64,000 nt of DNA from Blastococcus tunisiensis. GTDB lineage: Bacteria; Actinomycetota; Actinomycetes; Mycobacteriales; Geodermatophilaceae. Where the stretch lies: the NCBI RefSeq assembly GCF_900112815.1, contig NZ_FOND01000010.1, positions 1 through 64,000 of the forward strand. Direction: 5' to 3'. The notes below the pieces were generated by a model. That model saw only the letters and a program-made list of their open reading frames with translations. It was not told where the DNA came from and searched no databases. Below, in pieces: positions 41,750 to 50,190 of this stretch (its first letter is position 1; each line of letters starts with the position of its first letter). Made by a program: the position numbers and the translations under genes.

Positions 41750-42127
41750 TTACCGCACCCCGACCAGGTCCACCACGAACACCAGGGTCGCGCCGGGCTT
41801 GATCACGCCGCCGGCGCCGCGGTCGCCGTAGGCCTTGTGCGGCGGGATGGTGAGCCGGCGGCGGCCGCCGACCTTCATGCCGGCCATGCCCTCGTCCCAG
41901 CCCTGGATGACCATGCCGACGCCCAGCCGGAACTCCAGCGGGTCGCCCCGGTCCCAGGACGCGTCGAACTGCTCGCCGCCGTCGTGGGTGACGCCGACGT
42001 AGTGCGCGCTGATCAGGCTGCCGGCGGTCGCCTCGGGCCCGTCGCCGACGACGATGTCCTCGATGACGAGGTCGTCCGGGGCGGGCCCGGTCGGTGGCTC
42101 GACGTCCGGTCGGGTCAGCTCGGCCAC
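41750..42127 (-). CDS. FKBP-type peptidyl-prolyl cis-trans isomerase
   Basis: This is a 125-residue single-domain FKBP, a cytoplasmic proline isomerase that helps proteins fold. The family pattern is SAHYVGVTHDGGEQFDASWD, LEFRLGVGMVIQGWDEGMAGMKVGGRRRLTIPPHKAYGD and LVFVVDLVGV. Aromatic residues of the drug-binding pocket (Tyr, Phe, Trp) are in place. GTG 42127 was chosen because GGAGGGAG lies upstream. No signal peptide or lipobox is seen. Confidence 0.92.
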   Translation of the reverse strand: MAELTRPDVEPPTGPAPDDLVIEDIVVGDGPEATAGSLISAHYVGVTHDGGEQFDASWDRGDPLEFRLGVGMVIQGWDEGMAGMKVGGRRRLTIPPHKAYGDRGAGGVIKPGATLVFVVDLVGVR

Positions 42128-42254
42128 GGGGTGCTCCCTCCTGCGCCGAGGCTCTCCCGGCACCGGCCCCATCCAAGCAGCGGACCCCCGGACCCGCGCG
42201 AGCCGCTCCTCGCCCGGATGCCGGGTGGCCCCGGTCGCCGCTAGCGTCGCGGGC

Positions 42255-42644
42255 ATGCTCGATCACCTCGCCCTGCAGTGCACGGACGTCGGCGCCGCGT
42301 CGGACTTCTACACGCGGGTGTTCGCCCCGTGCGGGGTGCGCGAGCTGATGCGGCACGACGCACCGGGGACCGGTCCGATCATCGCCCTCTGCGGCCCGGA
42401 CAGCTTCCCGCGGCTGTGGCTCGGCAGCGCCGTCGACACCGGGCACCGCCCCGTCCACCTGGCGATCACGGCCCCGACCCGCGAGGCGGTCGACGCCGTG
42501 TTCGGGGCCGCGACAGACGCCGGTGCCGAGGTGCTGCACGAGCCGCGGGTCTGGCCCGAGTACCACCCGGGCTACTACGCGGTCTTCGTCCGCGACCCCG
42601 ACGGCAACAACGTCGAGGCCGTCCACCACACGTTCCCCGGCTGA
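42255..42644 (+). CDS. VOC-family (glyoxalase-like) protein
   Basis: This 129-residue vicinal-oxygen-chelate-fold protein starts MLDHLALQCTDVGAASDFYT and contains HEPRVWPEYHPGYYAVFVRDPDGNNVEAVH. The His of LDHLALQC and the Glu of NNVEAVH are at metal-ligand positions, so a metal-dependent lyase, isomerase or dioxygenase is possible. The substrate is unknown. TAGCGT lies seven bases before ATG 42255, a leaderless arrangement. The stop overlaps the start of the alpha-glucosidase gene (TGATG). Confidence 0.85.
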   Translation: MLDHLALQCTDVGAASDFYTRVFAPCGVRELMRHDAPGTGPIIALCGPDSFPRLWLGSAVDTGHRPVHLAITAPTREAVDAVFGAATDAGAEVLHEPRVWPEYHPGYYAVFVRDPDGNNVEAVHHTFPG

Positions 42645-44353
42645 TGGCCACCGAGAACGCCCCGTGGTGGACCAGCGCCGTGGTCTACCAGGTCTACCCG
42701 CGCTCGTTCCAGGACTCCGACGGCGACGGGATCGGCGACCTCGGGGGGATCCTGCAGCGGATCGACCACCTGGCCGACCTCGGCGTCGACGTCCTGTGGC
42801 TCTCGCCGATCTACGCCTCGCCACAGGCCGACAACGGCTACGACATCAGCGACTACCAGGCCATCGACCCGCTGTTCGGCACGCTCGAGCAGCTCGACGA
42901 GCTGATCGCGGCCCTGCATGCGCGCGGCATGAAGCTGCTGATGGACCTCGTGGTGAACCACACCAGCGACGAGCACCCGTGGTTCGTGGAGTCACGGTCG
43001 TCACCGACGTCGGCCAAGCGCGACTGGTACTGGTGGCGGCCGCCGCGCGGCGGCTTCGCCGGCGGCGACCCCGGGGCGGAGCCGACCAACTGGCAGTCGT
43101 TCTTCTCCGGGCCGACGTGGGAGTACGACGAGGCCAGCGGTGACTACTACCTGCACCTGTTCGACCGCAAGCAGCCCGACCTCAACTGGGAGAACCCGGA
43201 GGTCCGGCAGGCGGTCCACGCGATGATGCGGTGGTGGCTCGACCGCGGGGTCGACGGCTTCCGGATGGACGTCATCAACATGATCTCCAAGGACGTCGCC
43301 GAGGACGGCCACCTGCACGACGGCCCGCCCATCCCGGGGACGTCGCTGGGCGACGGCTCGGCGTCCTACCTCTGCGGCCCGCGCATCCACGAGTTCCTGG
43401 CCGAGATGCACCGCGAGGTCCTCGCCGGGCGCGAGGGGACCTTCCTGACCGTCGGGGAGATGCCCGGGGTCACCGTCGAGCAGGCGCAGCTGTTCACCGA
43501 CCCGGCGCGGGCCGAGGTGGACATGGTGTTCCAGTTCGAGCACGTCGGGCTCGACCACGGGACGTCGAAGTGGGACGTCCGCCCGCTGCTGATGCGCGAC
43601 CTCAAGGCCTCCTTCGGCCGGTGGCAGGCCGGGCTGGCCGACGTCGGCTGGAACTCCCTCTACTGGGACAACCACGACCAGCCCCGCGCGGTCTCCCGGT
43701 TCGGCGACGACTCACCCCGGTACCGCCGCGACTCCGCCACCTGCCTGGCCACGCTGCTGCACCTGCACCGGGGGACGCCGTACGTCTACCAGGGCCAGGA
43801 GCTGGGGATGGCGAACTACCCGTTCCGGAGCGTCGAGGACTTCCGCGACGTCGAGTCGGTCAATCACTTCTCGGCGGCGACGGGGGCCGGCGAGGACCCG
43901 GCGCACCTGCTGGACACGATGCGCCGGATGAGCCGGGACAACGCACGCACCCCCGTGCAGTGGGATGCGTCGCCGCACGCCGGCTTCACCACCGGGACGC
44001 CGTGGCTGCCGGCCAACCCCGACCACGTCGAGTGGAACGCCGAGTCCCAGCGGGCCGACGCCGACTCGGTGCTCGCCCACTACCGGCGGCTGATCGCCCT
44101 GCGGCACGAGAACCCCGTCGTGGCCCTGGGGGACTTCGCGATGTTGCTGCCCGAGCACGACGACGTCTACGCGTTCACCCGCACCCTCGACGGCGAGGTG
44201 CTGCTCGTCGTCTGCAACGTCAGCGCGACCCCGTACCCGCTGACGGAGCTGTTGCCGCAGGCCCGCGACGGCCGGCTGGTCCTCGGCAACCTGCCCGACG
44301 AGGACCCCGACCGGCTGCGCCCGTGGGAGGCCCGCGTCCTGCAGATCCGCTGA
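42644..44353 (+). CDS. GH13 alpha-glucosidase / oligo-1,6-glucosidase
   Basis: This 569-residue enzyme of glycoside hydrolase family 13 should release glucose from maltose-type or isomaltose-type oligosaccharides in the cytoplasm. The early barrel strand is VYQVYPRSFQDSDGDGIGDL, a conserved segment of oligo-1,6-glucosidases and related enzymes. Catalytic residues are Asp209 (GFRMDVIN), Glu272 (TVGEMPG) and Asp345 (WDNHDQPR). VVNHTSDEHPWF is the conserved region I. A trehalose synthase would be longer, so hydrolase is more likely, although trehalose-6-phosphate hydrolase cannot be excluded. It forms an operon with the upstream VOC-family gene (1-base overlap). Confidence 0.9.
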   Translation: MATENAPWWTSAVVYQVYPRSFQDSDGDGIGDLGGILQRIDHLADLGVDVLWLSPIYASPQADNGYDISDYQAIDPLFGTLEQLDELIAALHARGMKLLMDLVVNHTSDEHPWFVESRSSPTSAKRDWYWWRPPRGGFAGGDPGAEPTNWQSFFSGPTWEYDEASGDYYLHLFDRKQPDLNWENPEVRQAVHAMMRWWLDRGVDGFRMDVINMISKDVAEDGHLHDGPPIPGTSLGDGSASYLCGPRIHEFLAEMHREVLAGREGTFLTVGEMPGVTVEQAQLFTDPARAEVDMVFQFEHVGLDHGTSKWDVRPLLMRDLKASFGRWQAGLADVGWNSLYWDNHDQPRAVSRFGDDSPRYRRDSATCLATLLHLHRGTPYVYQGQELGMANYPFRSVEDFRDVESVNHFSAATGAGEDPAHLLDTMRRMSRDNARTPVQWDASPHAGFTTGTPWLPANPDHVEWNAESQRADADSVLAHYRRLIALRHENPVVALGDFAMLLPEHDDVYAFTRTLDGEVLLVVCNVSATPYPLTELLPQARDGRLVLGNLPDEDPDRLRPWEARVLQIR

Positions 44354-44383
44354 CGCGCGCGCCGCCCGTCGCCGGGGATCGCA

Positions 44384-44397
44384 TACCCTGGCGGGTA
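44384..44397. promoter_or_regulatory. CsoR/RicR-type copper operator
   Basis: TACCC (44384-44388), four bases and GGGTA (44393-44397) form an inverted repeat 30 bases before the DUF6153 gene. The pattern TACCC-N-GGGTA is the core of copper-sensing CsoR/RicR operators in actinobacteria. Together with the His/Met-rich DUF305 product downstream it suggests copper control. This is inference from pattern. Confidence 0.55.
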
Positions 44398-44426
44398 CCT
44401 GCTCCACGACCGGCCGAGGGGGTGCC

Positions 44427-44849
44427 ATGCCGGGACGGCGCTTCTGGGCGGTACTCCTGCTCGCGGCCGTGTTCGCGATGCACGGCCTGCAGTGCGCGGC
44501 CGGGATGCTCCCCGCGGGCGGCGCCCACCACACCGCTCCAGCTCTGGCGGTTGCGGCCGTGGGCCCGGTGGGCCACGTCACCGCCGGGGCACCGACCCCG
44601 GACGGTCCCGAGCACCTCGGGACGACGGAGGCCGCGCGCGACACCCCGTCCCCCGCCCCCTCCGGGCATCTCGAGGCGCTCTGCCTGGCCGTCGCGGCCG
44701 CGGGCCTGGCCGTGCTCCTCCTCGCGCTCGGGCTGCCGTCCCGCGGCGTGCCCCTGTCGCCGCGGTGGCACCGCGCCATGCGGCGGCCCGGGTGGCTGCG
44801 GCCACCGCGCCCCCCGGATCTCCACGCTCTCTGCCTGCTGCGGACCTAG
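44427..44849 (+). CDS. DUF6153-like membrane protein
   Basis: This 140-residue protein of the DUF6153 type has an N-terminal membrane helix (FWAVLLLAAVFAMHGLQCAAGM), a Pro/Ala/His-rich outside loop (HHTAPALA to APSGHLEA, about residues 35-80) and a second helix (LCLAVAAAGLAVLLLALGL). The Cys, His and Met residues near the first helix could bind copper. Similar proteins in actinobacteria are often next to DUF305 genes. A ribosome binding site (GAGGGGG) lies four bases before ATG 44427. The operator at 44384-44397 lies just upstream. Confidence 0.75.
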   Translation: MPGRRFWAVLLLAAVFAMHGLQCAAGMLPAGGAHHTAPALAVAAVGPVGHVTAGAPTPDGPEHLGTTEAARDTPSPAPSGHLEALCLAVAAAGLAVLLLALGLPSRGVPLSPRWHRAMRRPGWLRPPRPPDLHALCLLRT

Positions 44850-44940
44850 GCCGGCCCGCTGGCCGCCCCGCCCCGGTACGACCGGCTGCGGCGGCGGTGC
44901 ACGGCCTGCCCGACGACCACCGCAGAGAGAGAAGCACGCC

Positions 44941-45576
44941 ATGACCCGCACGACCGCACGCCTGGCCGGCGCCCTCGTCGCCGGCACCCTCGTCCTCGCC
45001 GGCTGCTCCGGCGACGACCGCCCCCGCAGCAGCATGGACGGCTCCATGATGGGCGGCTCGGAACGCGCGCCGTCCACCGGCCAGCCGGAGGACGGCGCCA
45101 CGTTCAACGACGTCGACGTCACCTTCGCCCGGGACATGGTCCCGCACCACCGGCAGGCGATCGGAATGGCGCGGCTCGCGGAGGGACGGGCCGCGGACCC
45201 CCGCGTCCTCGACCTCGCCGACCGCATCGAGGCGGCCCAGGAGCCGGAGATCGGCATCCTCACCGGCCTGCTCGCGGAGTGGGGCGCGGGCGGCGGCGGA
45301 GGTCACATGGGCGGGGGCATGGGGCATCCCGGGGACGATCCCGGCGGGATGATGTCGCCGGAGGACATGCACGGCCTGATGGCCGCCTCGGGTGCCGAGT
45401 TCGACCGGCTGTTCCTGGAGCAGATGATCGACCACCACTCCGGCGCCGTCAGGATGGCCGAGACGGTGCTCTCCGACGGCCGCAACACCGAGCTGAGCGG
45501 GCTCGCCGAGACCATCCGGGACGCTCAGACGGCCGAGATCGCGGAGATGGAGCAGCTCCTCACCGAGCTCGGGTGA
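44941..45576 (+). CDS. DUF305 lipoprotein, His/Met-rich
   Basis: This 211-residue lipoprotein has the signal peptide ending LVLAGC (Cys22 is the lipidated residue), so it is anchored outside the membrane. Two DUF305 repeats, FARDMVPHHRQAIGMARLA and FLEQMIDHHSGAVRMAETVL, each carry the HH pair of the family. A Met/His/Gly-rich segment lies between them (GGGGHMGGGMGHPGDDPGGM). DUF305 proteins are often found near copper-resistance genes and are thought to bind copper outside the cell. It follows DUF6153, and the MerR-type gene follows after a separate promoter. Confidence 0.85.
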   Translation: MTRTTARLAGALVAGTLVLAGCSGDDRPRSSMDGSMMGGSERAPSTGQPEDGATFNDVDVTFARDMVPHHRQAIGMARLAEGRAADPRVLDLADRIEAAQEPEIGILTGLLAEWGAGGGGGHMGGGMGHPGDDPGGMMSPEDMHGLMAASGAEFDRLFLEQMIDHHSGAVRMAETVLSDGRNTELSGLAETIRDAQTAEIAEMEQLLTELG

Positions 45577-45595
45577 CCCGTGCGCACCGTCCTGC

Positions 45596-45626
45596 TTGAC
45601 TCTCGACCTGGTCGAGGCCGGAGGGT
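45596..45626 (+). promoter_or_regulatory. MerR-type autoregulated promoter
   Basis: TTGACT (45596-45601) and GAGGGT (45621-45626) are separated by 19 bp. The spacer carries a perfect dyad CTCGAC-CTG-GTCGAG (45602-45616). A long 19-bp spacer with a central palindrome is the hallmark of promoters that MerR proteins twist into activity. The MerR gene starts 19 bases after the -10, so autoregulation is expected. Confidence 0.7.
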
Positions 45627-45645
45627 CGTCGGTGTGGAGGAACGC

Positions 45646-46656
45646 GTGCGCGGGATCGGTCGGATGGCCCGGGAGACCGGGCTGACCGTCAGCGCGCTGC
45701 GGTTCTACGACGGCGCCGGGATCCTCGTGCCGGCCCGCGTGGACCCGCACAGCGGCTACCGCTGGTACGGCGACGACCAGGTCGCCCCCGCCCGGCTCGT
45801 CGCCCGGCTGCGGCGGGTCGGCCTGCCGCTCGCCGACATCCGCCGGGTGCTCGAGCACCGTCGGGACCCCGCGGTGGTGGACGAGATCCTCGGGGCGCAC
45901 CTGGTGCGCCTCGAGGACGGCCTGGCCGACGCCCGCCGCGAGCTCTCCGCAGCCCGAGCCCTACTCGACCTGGAGCTGCCCGTGCCCACCGTCCTGCGCA
46001 CCACCACCACCGAGCTGGCCGCCGCCCTGCGCGCCGTCCGCTACGCCGTCGGCGCCGATCCCGGGCTGCCGATGCTCACCGGCGTCCTGCTGGACGTCGA
46101 TGACGACGCCGTCCGGCTGGCGGCGACCGACCGGTACCGGCTCGCCGTCGCTACGCTCCCCGACGCGTCGGTCACCGGTCCGGCGTGCAGCGCCCTCCTC
46201 CCGGTCGACCTGGCCGACGAGGTGCTGGCCGCGCTCGGCACGGACGGATCCGTCACGGTCGCCGTCGACGGCCCGGTGATCACCGTCGAGCTCCCCGGGG
46301 GCACCGTGCGGGGGCGACGGCTGGACCACGACTTCCCCGACTACCGGCGGATCCTGCGCCCGAGCAGCGCGCACCGCATCGACACGGACGCCGCCGAGCT
46401 CCGGGCCGCGCTGGAGGCAGCGCCCACCCGCACGGTGCCGCACGGACCGGACGGAGCGGAGCAGACCGCCAGCGTGCTGAGCCTGGGCGAGGTGGAGATC
46501 GGCGTGAACCGCGAGTTCCTGCTGGAGGCGCTGGACGCCGGGGCCGCCGGGCAGCTGGTGCTCGAGCTCGACGGGCCGATCACCCCGCTGGCACTCCGTG
46601 ACCCCGCGCGCCCGGGGAACGTCAGCATGCTGATGCCCGTCCGCCTGCCCGCGTGA
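45646..46656 (+). CDS. MerR-family regulator fused to DNA sliding-clamp (DnaN) domains
   Basis: The product is 336 residues. Residues 1-70 are a MerR winged helix domain (IGRMARETGLTVSALRFYDG, GYRWYGDDQV). Residues 75-110 form the dimerisation helix. The rest (about 119-336) matches domains 2 and 3 of the DNA polymerase III beta clamp: LPMLTGVLLDVDDDAVRLAA, TDRYRLAVATLP, the interdomain segment DFPDYRRILRPSS, VNREFLLEALDAGAAGQLVL and the end MLMPVRLP. Clamp domain 1 is missing, so it cannot be the replicative clamp. In classical MerR proteins this position holds a drug- or metal-binding domain. GTG 45646 was chosen because GGAGG lies five bases upstream. A MerR-type promoter lies at 45596-45626. 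Confidence 0.9.
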   Translation: MRGIGRMARETGLTVSALRFYDGAGILVPARVDPHSGYRWYGDDQVAPARLVARLRRVGLPLADIRRVLEHRRDPAVVDEILGAHLVRLEDGLADARRELSAARALLDLELPVPTVLRTTTTELAAALRAVRYAVGADPGLPMLTGVLLDVDDDAVRLAATDRYRLAVATLPDASVTGPACSALLPVDLADEVLAALGTDGSVTVAVDGPVITVELPGGTVRGRRLDHDFPDYRRILRPSSAHRIDTDAAELRAALEAAPTRTVPHGPDGAEQTASVLSLGEVEIGVNREFLLEALDAGAAGQLVLELDGPITPLALRDPARPGNVSMLMPVRLPA

Positions 46657-46667
46657 CCGGTGCGCGC

Positions 46668-46724
46668 GGCCCCGTGCAGGGGCCCGCGGCGAGCGTGTGA
46701 GCCGTGGGGGGCAGGGGGTGTTTC
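46668..46724 (-). repeat. 3'-end composite hairpin repeat, second subtype
   Basis: Read on the minus strand, GGAAACACCCCCTGCC follows the TAG stop of the acyl-CoA dehydrogenase gene directly, and the distal arm ends GCACGGGGCC. The outer arms are CCCCCTGC and GCACGGGG, changed together compared with the CCCCGTCC/GGACGGGG type. It fills most of the gap to the convergent MerR-type gene. Confidence 0.7.
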
Positions 46725-47987
46725 CTAACTCAGCGGGCTGCGCGGGAGCAGGCGGTCGCTGATGATCCGCTTCTGGATCTCGCTGGTGCCCTCGAAGATC
46801 GTGGTCAGCCGGGCGTCGCGCCAGTGCCGCTCGACCTGCCGCTCGGTGGTGTAGCCGTTGCCGCCGTGCAGCTGCATGGCCTGGTTGGTCACCCGCACCG
46901 ACATCTCGGTCGCCTCGAGCTTCACCATCGAGGCCTCCTTGTGCACCGGCAGCCCCAGGTCGAGCAGGTGGGCGACCTGGCGGTAGAAGGCCCGCGCCTG
47001 CTCGATCTGCGCGGCCATCTCCGCGACGGCGAACCGCAGGGCCTGGAAGTCGCCGATCGGGTGGCCGAACTGCTCGCGCTCCTGCAGGTAGTGGATCGAG
47101 TCCTCCAGCGCCGCACGGGCCAGCCCGACGGCGCGCGCGGCGGTGTGCACCCGGGCGGTGTTGAGGAACTTCTGCGCCTCGGCGAACCCGGCCTGCTTCG
47201 CGGCCTCCCCCTCCTCCGCGCTCTCCTCCCGCGCGGCCCGTGCCTCGTCGATCACGTTCTCCCGGGGGATGCGGACGCCGTCGAACTCCAGGTCCCAGGT
47301 GAGGAAGCCGTGGTAGCCGACCTTGTCGATCGGGTAGCCGCTGAGCCCGGGCGGGAACGCCCCGCGCTCCTTCTCCAGCAGCAGGTTCACCAGGCCGGCC
47401 GAGCGCGACTCCCCTTCCTCCGGGTCGCGCTCGCGCACCAGCACCTGGATGAAGTCGGCCGCCTTGGCGTTGCCGCACCAGCGCTTGTGCCCGGTGACCA
47501 CCCACTCGTCCCCGTCGAGGACGGCGCGGGTCTGCACCCCGGCCAGGTCGGACCCGGCGTCGGGCTCCGACAGCGCGATGGCGCCGATCCACTCGCCGCG
47601 GGCGCTGCGGCCCAGCAGCTCGTGCCGGCGGTCGGCGTCGGCCACCGCGGTCCCCAGGCCCTGGGAGCGGGCCAGGATGCTGGCCGTCGACATCCAGGCC
47701 CGGGCCAGCTCCTCGCTGACCATGCAGTACTCGAAGACGCCCAGCCCGAGGCCGCCCTGCTCCGCGGGCACGGTGAGGCCGAACCAGCCTCGCTCGGCCA
47801 TGCCGGCCAGCAGCGACGCCGGGATCTCGCCCTTCTGCGGGTCGAGCTCGTTCGCGACGGGGAGGACCTCGTCCATGGCGAAGCGACGGGCCTGCTCCTG
47901 CAACTTCTCCCGCTCGGGCGTGTGCCACGGCGGCAGCAGCACCGGCGGTTCGGCCTGCCAGGTCTCGGTGCTGTCGGTCGACGTCAT
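46725..47987 (-). CDS. acyl-CoA dehydrogenase
   Basis: This 420-residue FAD enzyme belongs to the common acyl-CoA dehydrogenase family, here possibly glutaryl- or isovaleryl-type because of its neighbour. Family segments are LTVPAEQGGLGLGVFEYCMV, ALSEPDAGSDLAGVQTRA (flavin contact), QLHGGNGYTTERQVERHWRD and TTIFEGTSEIQKRIISDRLL, in which the Glu of FEGTSE is at the catalytic-base position. ATG 47987 is the family start. It follows the acetoacetyl-CoA synthetase gene by 157 bp with a small inverted repeat (GGTGAG-N4-CTCACC, 48074-48089) between them, so the two may be separately promoted. Confidence 0.9.
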   Translation of the reverse strand: MTSTDSTETWQAEPPVLLPPWHTPEREKLQEQARRFAMDEVLPVANELDPQKGEIPASLLAGMAERGWFGLTVPAEQGGLGLGVFEYCMVSEELARAWMSTASILARSQGLGTAVADADRRHELLGRSARGEWIGAIALSEPDAGSDLAGVQTRAVLDGDEWVVTGHKRWCGNAKAADFIQVLVRERDPEEGESRSAGLVNLLLEKERGAFPPGLSGYPIDKVGYHGFLTWDLEFDGVRIPRENVIDEARAAREESAEEGEAAKQAGFAEAQKFLNTARVHTAARAVGLARAALEDSIHYLQEREQFGHPIGDFQALRFAVAEMAAQIEQARAFYRQVAHLLDLGLPVHKEASMVKLEATEMSVRVTNQAMQLHGGNGYTTERQVERHWRDARLTTIFEGTSEIQKRIISDRLLPRSPLS

Positions 47988-48144
47988 CGTCGGTCGTCTC
48001 CACTCTCGGGGCGAGATGATTCCGTACAACGTGGCCGGTGGTGGTTCCCCGCGCATGTCGTGGCCATCCGGAAGGTGAGCGGCCTCACCCGTCCGCCATA
48101 GCCGCTCGGCCCGACGTGCGGCCGCGCCGTGACGCGGCTGGACG

Positions 48145-50128
48145 TCAGCCGGGGCGGCTCCACCCACGCCGGCGCGCGAGCTCGATGTAGTGGTCGACGA
48201 GGCTCGCGTCGTCGACGGCGCCGGGGTTGACCGCCTTCGCCGGGGTCCACGCCCTGGAACAGCTTCTTCAGCGGCACCTCCAGCCGCTTGCCGGTGCGGG
48301 TGTGCGGCACCCCGGGGACGGCGATGATCTCGTCGGGCACGTGCCGCGGCGAGGCCTGCTCGCGGATCGCCGTCCGCAGTCGGTCCCGCAGCTCGTCGGT
48401 CAGCTCCTCCCCGGGCGCCAGCTGCACGAACAGCGGCATCCAGTAGCCGCCGTCGGACAGCTCCACCCCGAGCACGACGCAGTCGAGCACGGCGGGGACG
48501 GACTCGACCGCCGCGTAGATGTCCGCCGTCCCCATCCGGACCCCGCCGCGGTTGAGCGTGGAGTCCGACCGCCCGGTGATGAGGCAGGTGCCGCGCTCGG
48601 TGATCTCCAGCCAGTCGCCGTGCCGCCACACGCCGGGCCACGGCTCGAAGTAGGCCTCGCGGTACCGGGCGCCGTCCGGGTCGTTCCAGAAATGCAGCGG
48701 CATCGAGGGCATGGGCTCGGTGATGACCAGCTCCCCCAGCTCCCCGACCACCGGCTCGCCGTCCTCGTCCCACGCGGCGGCCGCCACCCCGAGCATCGGC
48801 CGCTGCAGCTCCCCGGTGGTGACGGGCAGCAGCCGCGAGGCCCCGATGAAGCCGGTCGCGACGTCCGTCCCGCCCGACAGCGAGCCCAGGAACACGTCGG
48901 GCTTCACCGCGTCGTAGACCCAGCGGAACGCCGAGGCCGGCAGCGGGGAACCGGTCGACCCGACGGCCTCCAGCGCCGAGAGGTCGTGGGTCTCCCCCGG
49001 CCGGATGCCGGCCTTCTCGCAGGCGATCAGGTATCCGGCGCTGGTGCCCAGGTAGGTCATCCCGGTGCGTGCGGCGAGGGCGAACTGCGCATCGACCGAC
49101 GGGTAGGCCGGTGCCCCGTCGTAGACGATCACGGTGGCGCCGACGAGCAGCGCGCACGCGGAGATGTTCCACATGATCCAGGCGGTCGACGCGTACCAGA
49201 AGAAGCGGTCGCCGACGCCGATGTCCATGTGCAGCGCGGCCTGCTTGTGCTGCTCGACCACCACACCGCCGTGCCCGTGCACGATCCCCTTGGGCAGCCC
49301 GGTGGTCCCCGACGAGTAGACGATCCACAGCGGGTGGTCGAACGGGAGCTGCTCGAACTCCGGCTCCTGCTCCTCGGCGACGGCGTCGGCCCACGCCAGG
49401 GCACCGGAGGGCAGCTCGGTGGGGAACAGCCGCGGTACGGCGATCGTCGTCCGCACGCTCGGCATCGCGGCCCGCAGCTCGGTCACGACGTCCCGCCGGT
49501 CGTAGTCCCTGCCGTTGAACCGGTAGCCGTCGACGGCGACCAGCACGACCGGCTCGATCTGCACGAACCGGTCGAGGACGGCGCGGGTGCCGAAGTCCGG
49601 CGCGCACGAGGACCACACGGCGCCGATCGAGGCCGCTCCCAGGAAGGCGACGATCGCCTCGGGCACGTGCGGCAGGTAGCCCGCGATCCGGTCCCCCGGC
49701 TGCACGCCGAGCCGGCGCAGGGTCGCGGCGAAGGCGCCGACCTGCCGCCGGAGCGACGTCCAGGAGATCTCCACCGGGTCGCCGTCCTCCGCGACGGCGA
49801 TGAGCGCCGGGTGATCGGGGGTCGCCTTCCGCAGGGCCTGCTCGGCGAAGTTGAGCGTCGTGCCGGGGAACCACTCGGCACCGGGCAGCTGCCGCCGGGG
49901 GAGCACCCGGTCGTCCGCGACGCCGGGCAGCGCACCCGACCACTCGGCGACGTCGGCCCAGAACTGGTCGAGGTGCTCGACCGACCAGCGCCACACGGCG
50001 TCGTAGTCGGTGGGTTCCCCGAAGGAGAGGCCACGCTTCGCGGTCACCCAGGCAGCGAACTGCGCGAGGTTGGTCTGCCCGATGCTGTCGGCTGTCGGGC
50101 TCCAGAGGATCTCGGGTTCGACGCTCAC
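48145..50128 (-). CDS. acetoacetyl-CoA synthetase with late frameshift
   Basis: This AMP-forming ligase activates acetoacetate to acetoacetyl-CoA in leucine and ketone-body use. The AMP motif is IVYSSGTTGLPKGIVHGHGG, and the GRSDSTLNRGGVRMG and TRTGKRLEVPLKKLFQG motifs carry the A8 region and the catalytic Lys. At 48242-48245 a run of four G on the plus strand appears to have one extra base. The frame after LFQGVDP becomes an Arg-rich tail that runs on to 47984. Removing one base restores the expected ending (AKAVNPGAVDDASLVDHYIE, then LARRRGWSRPG) and a stop at 48145. The restored length is 660 residues, as usual. GTG 50128 matches the family start. Confidence 0.9.
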
Positions 50129-50190
50129 GGACGCACGATGCCATCCTGGGCGCGCGCCGACCACGTGCGCACCGACCGCCGAGGAGCACC

